DNA of 39,316 nucleotides from a virus. Made by a program: the position numbers and the translations under genes. The notes below the pieces were generated by a model. The model saw nothing but the letters and a program-made list of their open reading frames with translations. It searched no databases and was not told the origin of the DNA. Shown here piece after piece: positions 1-6,042 of the stretch; positions within the stretch are counted from its first letter, which is position 1, and each line of letters opens with the position of its first letter. The DNA lies in the IMG/VR virus record IMGVR_UViG_3300043434_000320, positions 1 through 39,316 of that record; one strand, written 5' to 3'.

Positions 1-1
1 A

Positions 2-247
2 GTGGCTGGGCATCAAGTGTTTGAAGATGGGCAGTTCTCCGTTCACGACCTCAAGGTCAAGGGCGGGGGTGGGACAGATTTGACACGCATATTTGATTGG
101 GTACAATCAGAGCGCATAGCGCCACAAGCGGCAATCGTATTTACGGATGGGTACACGCCATACGGCCAATCCCCTACCTATCCTGTGATGTGGGCTATGA
201 GCACGGATGTTGTAGCTCCGTTTGGAACAACCATTCACGTAGGATGA
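2..247 (+). CDS. VWA-like metallopeptidase-associated protein (DUF2201 type), 3' end only
   Basis: The gene is cut by the left edge; only the last 81 codons are visible, so the GTG at base 2 need not be the start. The fragment has the order GGGGT, then VFTDGY, then YPVMW and APFG, which is the usual end of the VWA-like domain of DUF2201 proteins; GGGT and TDG are the expected metal-ion-dependent adhesion site pieces. In that family a putative metallopeptidase domain lies upstream, and a MoxR-type AAA+ ATPase is usually encoded next door. Both would be off the left edge here and cannot be seen. The stop codon overlaps an ATG at 244, and the next gene starts within a few bases, so the two are probably co-transcribed. 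The family call is fairly firm; the role in the phage is unknown. Confidence 0.75.
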   Translation: MAGHQVFEDGQFSVHDLKVKGGGGTDLTRIFDWVQSERIAPQAAIVFTDGYTPYGQSPTYPVMWAMSTDVVAPFGTTIHVG

Positions 248-252
248 TTCGT

Positions 253-744
253 ATGCTGACGCAAGACCACCTTAAATTCCGGCTTCGGTACAACAAGTCC
301 ACTGGTGTATTTACGTGGAGAAACCCATCTAAATACCGCCCAGAGTACAAGGGGCGCCCTGCTGGTAGTGTTGACGGCCACGGGTATGTGCAGATCTTCA
401 TTGACGGCACAGGCTATAAAGCGCACCGGCTTGCATGGATGTACGCGTATGGCGTGTGGCCTACGCACATACTCGACCACAAGAACGGGGATCGTGCAGA
501 TAACCGACTTTGCAACTTGCGCGAAGCTACGTACCAACTTAACGCAGAGAATAGGCGTAGGGCCCGCAGTGGGCACGCAGTAGGGCTGCTCGGTGTGGTA
601 TGGCGCCATCGTAATCAAAAGTTTGAGGCCCGTATCAACGTGAACAAAAAGTACGTGTACCTTGGGCTATTTGACACCGCAGAGGCAGCGCACGCCGCGT
701 ATATAGCAGCCAAGCGTAGCGTACACAGCGGAAATACGCTGTAA
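253..744 (+). CDS. HNH homing-type endonuclease with AP2 DNA-binding domain
   Basis: The 163-aa protein has an N-terminal module typical of phage HNH enzymes (LTQDHLKFRLRYN, TGVFTW), then the HNH_3 core with KAHRLAW (His58), LDHKNGD (Asp75-His76) and DNRLCNLR (Asn84), and an AP2-like domain at about residues 112-155 (GVVWRHRNQKFEARI, YLGLFDTAEAAHAAY). Such proteins are free-standing nucleases that nick or cut DNA and spread by homing. I chose ATG 253 because AGGA at 241-244 lies 8 nt upstream; ATG 244, which overlaps the previous stop codon, is possible and adds three residues. The reading frame runs open further upstream, but that part lies inside the VWA gene. A 16-bp palindrome begins directly after the stop codon. 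Confidence 0.9.
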   Translation: MLTQDHLKFRLRYNKSTGVFTWRNPSKYRPEYKGRPAGSVDGHGYVQIFIDGTGYKAHRLAWMYAYGVWPTHILDHKNGDRADNRLCNLREATYQLNAENRRRARSGHAVGLLGVVWRHRNQKFEARINVNKKYVYLGLFDTAEAAHAAYIAAKRSVHSGNTL

Positions 745-760
745 CTTTTAAGCTTAAAAG
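745..760. promoter_or_regulatory. AT-rich 16-bp palindrome, copy 1
   Basis: CTTTTAAGCTTAAAAG is a perfect palindrome that starts on the base after the TAA stop of the HNH gene. It is followed by ATTGGAGAACGACATG, which contains the ribosome-binding site and start of the next gene. Nearly the same 32 bases recur at 2349-2380. It has no loop and no U-tract, so it is not a rho-independent terminator. An operator, promoter element or start-associated repeat are the options. Confidence 0.6.
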
Positions 761-773
761 ATTGGAGAACGAC

Positions 774-1175
774 ATGGGATACAGAAGTGACGTTGCCGTG
801 TGCATCTACCCCGAATCGCGGCAAGCAGATACCGTTGAAGAGTTGCGCGCCGCCCTAGACGATGAGTACAACAAGCTCAAGCTCCTCATGGGCACGACCT
901 ACAAGTCGCTGATGGAGGATGACTTCGGCGGGGAGGCGTTATGGGAAGACGACCATCGGGAGCTCAGGTTCCACATGACAGACGTGAAGTGGTACGAGAG
1001 CTACCCTGACGTGCAACGCTTCATGCAGATGCTCGAAGAGCTGGGCGATTCGGATACCCACAAGTACGCCATCGAGTTTGTGCGGATCGGCGAGGACAAC
1101 GACGACACCGAGCGCCGTGAGTGGGGCGATATAGAGTGGCGCATAGATGTGCGCCGTGAGATTGTTTTTAATTGA
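774..1175 (+). CDS. Acidic phage protein of unknown function (MGYRSDV family)
   Basis: The 133-aa protein begins MGYRSDVAVCIY, an opening I recognise from uncharacterised phage proteins, and is rich in Asp and Glu throughout (for example MEDDFGGEALWEDD and GEDNDDTERREW). It shows no membrane segment and no catalytic motif. ATG 774 is preceded by GGAG at 764-767 with 6-nt spacing; an in-frame TTG at 762 lacks its own ribosome-binding site. The start region is shared with the gene at 2378, both lying behind the same palindrome, which suggests common control. Acidic early phage proteins sometimes mimic DNA or bind host enzymes, but nothing here proves that. Confidence 0.85.
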   Translation: MGYRSDVAVCIYPESRQADTVEELRAALDDEYNKLKLLMGTTYKSLMEDDFGGEALWEDDHRELRFHMTDVKWYESYPDVQRFMQMLEELGDSDTHKYAIEFVRIGEDNDDTERREWGDIEWRIDVRREIVFN

Positions 1176-1183
1176 GGTGAACC

Positions 1184-1474
1184 ATGGGAATCATTGCAAG
1201 ACTTTTTGGGCTTGAGAGCCAACCCCCTGCATCGAACACTATCTCGCTGTCTGAGGTAGCCCAATCCCCTGCACGAAACATGCCGCCCGATGGGCGCACC
1301 CGGCACTTCACAATTCGTGAAGCGCTCAATGGGCACGTGATCGACTTCCACACGCACAAGTACAACAGCAACGGGCCCGATGAGTTCCGCAACGAGATGT
1401 ATCTCGTGCCGGAGGGGCAGTCCCTAGTGGATGCGTTCGCCGCCATGCTGGTGATAACGGAGAGCAAAAAATGA
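1184..1474 (+). CDS. Hypothetical phage protein, 96 aa
   Basis: I do not recognise this family. The protein opens with an amphipathic MGIIARLFGLE stretch, followed by a Ser/Pro-rich linker and a mixed alpha/beta part with DFHTHKYN and EMYLVPEG. GAGGTGA overlapping the previous stop serves as ribosome-binding site for ATG 1184. Its stop overlaps the start of the next gene by four bases (ATGA at 1471), so the two are likely translationally coupled. Confidence 0.8.
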   Translation: MGIIARLFGLESQPPASNTISLSEVAQSPARNMPPDGRTRHFTIREALNGHVIDFHTHKYNSNGPDEFRNEMYLVPEGQSLVDAFAAMLVITESKK

Positions 1475-2085
1475 CACAAGTAACCGTACAACAACTCAAG
1501 GAGCTTGATCCACGTGCGTACCAAAAAGCGTACGAGAAGTGGGCGAGCGAAGACCACTACTACTTCGATACTGACTGGGTGAAAGAGTCCTACGAGATCA
1601 AGTACAAGGGCAACGGCATCGACATTGACGAGCTCCACTATCGCATCAGCTACTCACAAGGTGACTACGCATCGTTTACTGGGCGTGTGTTCGTTGCGAC
1701 ATGGATGGAGACTGTGGAGTGTGCGACGGGTCAAACCTACGCAGAGCGATACCCTGCGCTGTTCCTTGCGTGCCAAGACGACGGTAGCTACATGAACATC
1801 ACCGGTGAGGACGAGCGCCGTGGCTGGCGTGTGGACTATCGGGAGAGCCACTTCAACACATACCCACAAGGCATCTTCCAGAACCTGAGCGAAGAGGCGT
1901 GGGACGAGCTACTCCAAGAGCAGGCATCCGATGCTGATCTTGAGACCGAGATCAGAGAGTACTGCGAGCGCATAGGGCGCGAGATGTACCGCGAACTGCA
2001 ACAACACTACGAGGAAATTTCGAGCGAGGAATCGTTTGAAGCGTACTGCGAATGGAACGATGTGACCTTCGAGGTCGAGGAGTAA
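1471..2085 (+). CDS. Acidic, aromatic-rich phage protein with SQGDYASFTG motif
   Basis: This 204-aa protein has many Glu, Asp, Tyr and Trp residues and the motif YSQGDYASFTG at about residues 61-71. A motif of the form SQGDGASFTG occurs in a widespread but uncharacterised phage and plasmid protein family, so I read it as a member. The C-terminal third is predicted from composition to be helical and very acidic (EEISSEESFEAY). There is no signal peptide or membrane segment. It starts in an ATGA overlap with the preceding gene and ends 3 nt before the next start. The function is unknown. Confidence 0.85.
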   Translation: MTQVTVQQLKELDPRAYQKAYEKWASEDHYYFDTDWVKESYEIKYKGNGIDIDELHYRISYSQGDYASFTGRVFVATWMETVECATGQTYAERYPALFLACQDDGSYMNITGEDERRGWRVDYRESHFNTYPQGIFQNLSEEAWDELLQEQASDADLETEIREYCERIGREMYRELQQHYEEISSEESFEAYCEWNDVTFEVEE

Positions 2086-2088
2086 GCA

Positions 2089-2346
2089 ATGAAATTTTCA
2101 GTAAAGATCAACGGCGTCAACTTTCTGCTGGACGCAAACAAGGTGGCGATGCTTGTACAAATGCTCGATGGCGCTGAGTACCTGCATGAGAAGTGGGTCG
2201 GCACGGGCAAGGGCTCGCACGGCTCCGATAAAAACTACGACCTGCTCATCGAGCAGGCTGACCCCGCCGCACTGGTGCAATTAACTGCGGTGAGCGACGA
2301 CTACCTCGCCACCCTGCGCCTTGTGAAGAAGCTTAACCAAGAGTGA
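2089..2346 (+). CDS. Hypothetical phage protein, 85 aa
   Basis: A small protein beginning MKFSVKINGVNFLLDANKV, which reads as a beta-hairpin followed by a helix, then a Gly/Ser/Lys loop (TGKGSHGSDKNY) and a C-terminal helix. The gene begins three bases after the upstream stop, so it is part of the same transcript. No family is recognised. A second copy of the palindrome starts two bases after its stop codon. Confidence 0.8.
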   Translation: MKFSVKINGVNFLLDANKVAMLVQMLDGAEYLHEKWVGTGKGSHGSDKNYDLLIEQADPAALVQLTAVSDDYLATLRLVKKLNQE

Positions 2347-2348
2347 AA

Positions 2349-2364
2349 CTTTTAACCTTAAAAC
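2349..2364. promoter_or_regulatory. AT-rich 16-bp palindrome, copy 2
   Basis: CTTTTAACCTTAAAAC differs from copy 1 at positions 8 and 16. The following 16 bases, TTTGGAGAATGACATG, differ from those after copy 1 at two positions, giving 28 of 32 bases identical in all. As with copy 1, it occupies the gap between a stop codon and the ribosome-binding site of the next gene. Confidence 0.6.
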
Positions 2365-2377
2365 TTTGGAGAATGAC

Positions 2378-3328
2378 ATGAGTAACATTGTTGCGGGCGT
2401 TGCCCGCTCATCCATGATGGTTGACCTGCACATCGCTGTGTACACAGGTCGCAAGCAAGATAAATCCACACAAGCCGAGGTCGTGGCTAACAAGGGCGCA
2501 AACTCTAAGCGAGCCGCCTCCGTGTACAAGTCACTGTTCGCCGAGTGCAAAGAGCTCGACGAGCTGGTCAAGTTCCAAGCGCGTGTGCGTGCTGAGCACT
2601 ACCGACTGACGCTACCGTGGAACGACCAAGGCGCCCGCCTGCTCCCGACCAAGACCCTGCTGGACTACCAGTCAGCAATGAACCGCTACCGTGTGGAGTT
2701 TGACCGACTGGTGGGTGCGTTCCTCGACAAGTACGACACGCTCGTGGCCGCCGCCGCTTTCCAGCTTGGCACGCTGTTTGATCGCAGTGAGTACCCAAGC
2801 CGTGGCCGTGTAGAGCAACGCTTTCGCTTTGAGGTGACGTTCACTCCGTTGCCCGTTGCAGGTGACTTCCGCCTTGACATCGAGAGCGAAGTACAACGCG
2901 ACCTGATCGCACAGTACGAGAGCAAGCTAAATGCCAAGCTGATGCAGGCTAACCAAGATTCGTGGACACGCCTGTACGAATCACTCAAGCGATTGTCCGA
3001 CCGATTGGTGGTTGAGGAGGACGGCACGAAGCGTCGCTTTCACGACACGATGGTCACCGGTGCGCTTGAATTGTGTGAGCTGTTGACCCAGATGAACATC
3101 ACGAATGACCCTGAGCTTGAGTCAGCACGCCGTCAGTTGGAGGGCGTATTGTCCGGCGTAACACCCGAAGAACTTCGTAAGGAAGACGGCACACGCATCC
3201 TTACCAAACAGAAAGTTGACCAGATTCTCAGTTCGTTTGATTGGGGAGTAGAAGATGAGCAAAGTGAAGACACGAATGATAGTGAGCCCCTCGGACATAC
3301 GCAGGACTTACTCCGAGCACTGGGGTGA
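2378..3328 (+). CDS. DUF3150-like phage protein, 316 aa
   Basis: The protein opens MSNIVAGVARSSMMVDLHIAVYTGRK and continues as a mostly helical 316-aa chain with an acidic tail (DEQSEDTNDSE). The opening VDLHI-type strand and overall length fit the uncharacterised DUF3150 family, which in phages and conjugative elements tends to accompany MoxR ATPase and VWA genes. A VWA gene lies at the left edge here, which supports but does not prove the call. ATG 2378 has GGAG at 2368-2371. The last 74 bases overlap the next gene in another frame, an unusually long overlap for this region. Confidence 0.8.
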   Translation: MSNIVAGVARSSMMVDLHIAVYTGRKQDKSTQAEVVANKGANSKRAASVYKSLFAECKELDELVKFQARVRAEHYRLTLPWNDQGARLLPTKTLLDYQSAMNRYRVEFDRLVGAFLDKYDTLVAAAAFQLGTLFDRSEYPSRGRVEQRFRFEVTFTPLPVAGDFRLDIESEVQRDLIAQYESKLNAKLMQANQDSWTRLYESLKRLSDRLVVEEDGTKRRFHDTMVTGALELCELLTQMNITNDPELESARRQLEGVLSGVTPEELRKEDGTRILTKQKVDQILSSFDWGVEDEQSEDTNDSEPLGHTQDLLRALG

Positions 3329-3686
3329 TGGGCAGTTCTTCGGGGAGGTTACCTTAGATAACGAAGACCCCTCGTGGAAGATCAACGACGCCATGCGAAT
3401 GGTGTACACCAGAAAGAAACACGAATTGAACGAAGCAACACCTGACGAACACGAGTTCCGCTACGAAGAACGCTCTGGCGAGTTTCGCTTGCGCTGTTGG
3501 AGTAACGGCACTGAGCACACGGTGACTGGGCTGATCGACAGTTCACCTGCATGGCTACAAGCGATTGTGGCTACATCACGAGTTGGTGGGCACATGAAGT
3601 ACACCAATGAACCGCCACCCGATTGCATCGTGTGGTTTGTAACTGACGCAGACCACAACCTTCTGCGATTCTTGGAGCTAGTATGA
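3255..3686 (+). CDS. Hypothetical phage protein, 143 aa, overlapping upstream gene
   Basis: ATG 3255 is preceded by GGGGAG at 3242-3247, a strong ribosome-binding site 7 nt away, so the start lies inside the preceding gene and gives a 74-bp overlap. ATG 3276 is a weaker alternative. The protein is mixed alpha/beta (GDGQFFGEVTL, EFRYEERSGEFRLRCW, DCIVWFVTD) and not recognised. Its stop overlaps the next start as ATGA at 3683. Confidence 0.8.
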   Translation: MSKVKTRMIVSPSDIRRTYSEHWGDGQFFGEVTLDNEDPSWKINDAMRMVYTRKKHELNEATPDEHEFRYEERSGEFRLRCWSNGTEHTVTGLIDSSPAWLQAIVATSRVGGHMKYTNEPPPDCIVWFVTDADHNLLRFLELV

Positions 3687-4174
3687 ACTACGACAATTTG
3701 ACTGACGAAGAACTTTTGCGCGAAGCAGACGGGCAATCCGGTATCGTGCGTGCGCTTAGCGAGCGCTTGGAGCTTCGGCTCCAGCCTCAATCGGTGTTCC
3801 ACGACCAAGCTGCTTTCATGCGTGCGTGTGGGCAGACAACCACGGTGCACAACCCCGAGCAAGCGGCGCTGTACCGCAAGCTGATGGACGAGGAGGACGA
3901 TGAGTTCCGCGTTGCTACGAACGACGTAGATGAGTTCGATGCCATCTTGGACAAGCTCGTGGTCACGGTGGGCTACGGCCTCTCGCGTGGCTGGCCTATG
4001 GTGGAGGGGTGGAACGAAGTCATGCGTTCAAACTTCGCCAAGGTAGACCCGAAGACCGGCAAGGTCGTGCGTCGTGATGACGGCAAGATTCTCAAGCCCG
4101 CAGGGTGGACTAAGCCCGACCTTGAGCGCGTGCTTTCTGAGCACGATCCATTGTTTAGCACTGAAAACTTTTAA
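3683..4174 (+). CDS. MazG / phosphoribosyl-ATP pyrophosphohydrolase-like nucleotide pyrophosphohydrolase
   Basis: The protein belongs to the all-alpha NTP pyrophosphatase superfamily, which hydrolyses (d)NTPs to monophosphates plus pyrophosphate using Mg2+. A first helix carries MRACGQTTTVHNPEQAALY; the metal-binding pattern follows as EDDE (Glu71 and Glu74) and DAILD (Asp86 and Asp90). It ends in the family's typical SNFAKVDPKTGKVVRRDDGK and WTKPDL segments. Phages use such enzymes to tune nucleotide pools or lower host alarmone signalling; which applies here is not visible. About 45 N-terminal residues precede the conserved domain. The stop codon lies inside the third palindrome copy. Confidence 0.88.
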   Translation: MNYDNLTDEELLREADGQSGIVRALSERLELRLQPQSVFHDQAAFMRACGQTTTVHNPEQAALYRKLMDEEDDEFRVATNDVDEFDAILDKLVVTVGYGLSRGWPMVEGWNEVMRSNFAKVDPKTGKVVRRDDGKILKPAGWTKPDLERVLSEHDPLFSTENF

Positions 4175-4183
4175 GGTTAAAAG
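4168..4183. promoter_or_regulatory. AT-rich 16-bp palindrome, copy 3
   Basis: CTTTTAAGGTTAAAAG matches copy 1 except for one central base. It overlaps the TAA stop (4172-4174) of the pyrophosphohydrolase gene and ends one base before ATG 4185. This copy lacks the GGAGAAYGAC block of copies 1 and 2, so AGG within the palindrome is the only visible ribosome-binding sequence. Confidence 0.55.
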
Positions 4184-4184
4184 T

Positions 4185-4817
4185 ATGGGAACCCTTCAAG
4201 ACCAACTGAAAAATTTGATCCACTCATGGGATAACGAACCCCAACCGGAGACTACTATGACGCCTTCTGCGCCTTCTGCGCCTTCTGAAACTTCTGCGCC
4301 TTCTGAAACTTCTGCACCCGCAAAAGTCAACGCCTCGCGCACCATTTTTGAAGCCATTCGGGATGGTGCCCCACTCACTCGCGCTGAGCAAGCACACGTT
4401 GCCGCTAAACGTTTCGGCATTGCGTTGCCAACTGCGATTGCTACGGTTTCGTCGTTGCTCCGCGCCAAGCTCGTAGGGATTGAGGACGGGTACTTGTACG
4501 CTATCGCCAAAGAGTACGACCCCAAGGCTATGACAGCGGCTACAAACGCGGTGCGTACCGCTCGCAAACAGGCTGAAGCCGCCGCTAAAGCTAAGTCTTA
4601 TGAGATGCGCACCGCCAAGCGACTGCAAACGCTCGCGGCTAAGAAAGCTGTTGTGGCGCCCGTTGCGCCGGAGGCACCGGTTGCGCCAGTCGTGCCGGTC
4701 GTTCCTCGCACGCAGATCATTCGCAACACGCCCGTTGACGAAATTTTGAGTACGATGAGCATCGTGCAAGCGCGTGCTTTGTACGACAAACTCAAGCTCA
4801 TTTTTGGGGCGCAGTAA
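4185..4817 (+). CDS. Winged-helix-like phage protein with Ser/Pro/Thr linker and coiled segment
   Basis: The 210-aa protein has four parts: a short N-terminal helix (TLQDQLKNLIHSW), a repetitive linker made of SAP and SET units at about residues 28-45, a probable winged-helix-like domain (IFEAIRDGAPLTRAEQAHVA followed by ATVSSLLRAKLVGIEDGYLY, as in a helix-turn-helix plus wing), and an Ala/Lys-rich helix with a Val/Ala/Pro-rich linker (APVAP, VVPVVP). It ends in a helix, VDEILSTMSIVQARALYDKL. A DNA-binding role is plausible from the fold pattern, not proven. I chose ATG 4185 because it lies directly behind the palindrome; upstream in-frame codons fall inside the previous gene. Confidence 0.75.
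   Translation: MGTLQDQLKNLIHSWDNEPQPETTMTPSAPSAPSETSAPSETSAPAKVNASRTIFEAIRDGAPLTRAEQAHVAAKRFGIALPTAIATVSSLLRAKLVGIEDGYLYAIAKEYDPKAMTAATNAVRTARKQAEAAAKAKSYEMRTAKRLQTLAAKKAVVAPVAPEAPVAPVVPVVPRTQIIRNTPVDEILSTMSIVQARALYDKLKLIFGAQ
4264..4318 (+). repeat. Short tandem repeat coding for SAP/SET units
   Basis: The bases TCTGCGCCT and TCTGAAACT alternate here, giving a Ser-Ala-Pro / Ser-Glu-Thr linker in the 210-aa protein. Units of nine bases keep the frame, so slippage would change linker length without breaking the gene. Confidence 0.7.
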
Positions 4818-4824
4818 GCGCAAA

Positions 4825-4840
4825 CGCTATGACCTACGGA
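4825..4840 (+). repeat. 16-bp direct repeat, left copy
   Basis: CGCTATGACCTACGGA occurs here and again at 5159-5174, 334 bp away. Both copies contain an ATG; the right copy is the real start of the small membrane protein gene. The left copy's GGAG, formed with the next base, serves as ribosome-binding site for the Rap1a-like gene. Confidence 0.85.
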
Positions 4841-4852
4841 GTCCGCACATGA
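4829..4852 (+). other. Seven-codon mini-ORF overlapping the Rap1a-like start
   Basis: ATG 4829 opens a seven-codon frame (MTYGVRT) that ends in TGA at 4850-4852, overlapping ATG 4849 of the next gene as ATGA. Its first four codons equal those of the membrane protein gene at 5163. It may be the stub of a duplicated start, or may act as a leader that couples translation. Whether it is translated is unknown; its own ribosome-binding site is weak. Confidence 0.4.
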
Positions 4853-5166
4853 AAAAAACGATCATTGTTGCGCTGCTTGCTTGCACATCCGCACACGCAG
4901 AGTTCCGCACCGGCAACAAGCTGCTTGATGATCTTAACGGCAGCACGTTCACGCAAGGTCTGGCGCTTGGCTACATCATGGGTGTGGTTGATACAAGCGC
5001 TGGCACCAACCACTGCCCACCGTCCACGCTGACTGGTGGACAGGCTCAGGATATGGTGAAGAACTTCTTGGTCAATACACCTGCCATCCGGCATATGCCT
5101 GCGCCGACCATCATTGAGTATCTGTTTAACCAGACATGGCCGTGCAAGAAAGGCTCATCGCTATGA
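4849..5166 (+). CDS. Secreted Rap1a/Tai-like protein
   Basis: The 105-aa product starts with a clear signal peptide (MKKTIIVALLACTSAHA, cleavage likely after residue 17), so it should be periplasmic. The mature part follows the Rap1a/Tai pattern: FRTGNKLLDDL, GYIMGVVDTS, a Cys at 56, GGQAQDMVKNFL, the conserved RHMPA and a final WPC (Cys99); the two Cys could form a disulfide. Rap1a and Tai proteins are known as immunity proteins against type VI secretion amidase effectors, and similar proteins occur in phages with no assigned role. ATG 4849 has GGAG at 4838-4841. The stop overlaps the next start as ATGA at 5163. Confidence 0.85.
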   Translation: MKKTIIVALLACTSAHAEFRTGNKLLDDLNGSTFTQGLALGYIMGVVDTSAGTNHCPPSTLTGGQAQDMVKNFLVNTPAIRHMPAPTIIEYLFNQTWPCKKGSSL

Positions 5167-5174
5167 CCTACGGA
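5159..5174 (+). repeat. 16-bp direct repeat, right copy
   Basis: CGCTATGACCTACGGA, identical to 4825-4840, spans the end of the Rap1a-like gene and the start of the small membrane protein gene (ATG at 5163). Confidence 0.85.
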
Positions 5175-5345
5175 ATCTACAACACGCTCATGAACATCGT
5201 CGGTATCGCCTGCATCGCCATCCTTGTTGCGTTCGTTTTCGTGAGGCTCATAGCGATCTTGCTTGCCTTCACAACGAATACTGAGTGCACAGGAGACTGC
5301 GACCAAGGCCGACATTGCGCATGTGAGGAGAAGAAAAATGGGTGA
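5163..5345 (+). CDS. Small single-span membrane protein with Cys-rich tail
   Basis: The 60-aa protein has one strongly hydrophobic segment at about residues 10-36 (IVGIACIAILVAFVFVRLIA) and a short tail with CTGDCDQGRHCAC. Tails of the form CxGxCxQGRxCxC occur in many small phage proteins of unknown function; the four Cys could bind a metal. It overlaps the Rap1a-like gene by 4 nt and the next gene by 8 nt, so the three are probably made together. Its start lies within the 16-bp repeat that is also found before the Rap1a-like gene. Confidence 0.75.
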   Translation: MTYGIYNTLMNIVGIACIAILVAFVFVRLIAILLAFTTNTECTGDCDQGRHCACEEKKNG

Positions 5346-5532
5346 TATGGGGGACTTGTTCAACGAGTACAAGGCTTACAAGAAAGAGCGTAGGCAACGC
5401 CTTGGTATGCCATGCCCTGATTGCACTGTGCGCCTACCAAAAGCGCAGCCAAAAATTCTCATGCCAAACCAGAAATGTTGGTGTGGGTATCGTGACAACA
5501 GACCGCGAGAAAAAGATGACCGTCCCGTATAA
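5338..5532 (+). CDS. Small zinc-ribbon-like protein, 64 aa
   Basis: After a charged N-terminal helix (LFNEYKAYKKERRQRL) comes CPDC and, about twenty residues on, CWCG, which together can form a zinc ribbon or knuckle. Its end is basic and acidic (RPREKDDRPV). ATG 5338 has GGAG at 5327-5330. It overlaps the upstream gene by 8 nt and the downstream one by 17 nt. The function is unknown. Confidence 0.75.
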   Translation: MGDMGDLFNEYKAYKKERRQRLGMPCPDCTVRLPKAQPKILMPNQKCWCGYRDNRPREKDDRPV

Positions 5533-5710
5533 CGACGACACCAGAGAGACCTATGTGCAACGCATGAAGGATAGCCACCTTGAGCTTGCGCGTAAGTTCA
5601 GCGACCTCCCATCATGCACGCGATCAATGTACCTCCAGTTGTTCTACTGGGCAATGGCTGAGGACGTTTACGGCGAGCACTGGGACAAACTTGAAAGGAG
5701 AAACAAATGA
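5516..5710 (+). CDS. Hypothetical phage protein, 64 aa
   Basis: A short helical protein (MTVPYNDDTRETYVQRMKD, then LYLQLF-like YLQLFYWAMAEDVYGEHW) with no known family. ATG 5516 lies inside the previous gene. It is the first of fifteen genes joined one to the next by exact 4-nt start/stop overlaps. Confidence 0.7.
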   Translation: MTVPYNDDTRETYVQRMKDSHLELARKFSDLPSCTRSMYLQLFYWAMAEDVYGEHWDKLERRNK

Positions 5711-6042
5711 GCAAGCACACACCGGGGCCGTGGATTGTTGTCGAGCGCAAGCATCCGTACAAAGACGGCAGCAAGGCGCACATCGAGAGAAACATCTACA
5801 CGGAATGGAAGCACCCTCAACTCAAAGGCAACTACCCGGTTGTCTGCACAAGTGTTGGCATTGGCATGGATGGCGAACTGCCAATTCATTTTGCGCGCAT
5901 AAACGAAGAAGACGCCCGCCTGATCGCCGCCGCGCCTACTCTGCTGGAGGCTTGCAGAAGGGCTTTGTATGCACTCAAAGGCAGAGAGCACGAACAATTC
6001 TTGCGTGATGCCATTGTCGAAGCAACAGGAGAAAGCAAATGA
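5707..6042 (+). CDS. HTPGPW-family phage protein, 111 aa
   Basis: The protein begins MSKHTPGPWIVVE and later carries NEEDARLIAAAPTLLEACRRAL. This pairing marks a very common but uncharacterised family of phage proteins. A GGAG ribosome-binding site sits 8 nt before ATG 5707, which overlaps the preceding stop. No catalytic residues are known for the family. Confidence 0.85.
   Translation: MSKHTPGPWIVVERKHPYKDGSKAHIERNIYTEWKHPQLKGNYPVVCTSVGIGMDGELPIHFARINEEDARLIAAAPTLLEACRRALYALKGREHEQFLRDAIVEATGESK

Noticed and set aside
97-252. Upstream extension of the HNH gene
   Set aside because: The frame is open from 97, but this part overlaps the VWA coding sequence in another frame and adds Cys/His/Ser-rich residues unlike HNH proteins. 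Starts at 244 or 253 fit better.
745-760. Palindrome as transcription terminator
   Set aside because: The inverted repeat has no loop and very low GC, so it would not form a stable RNA hairpin, and no U-tract follows.
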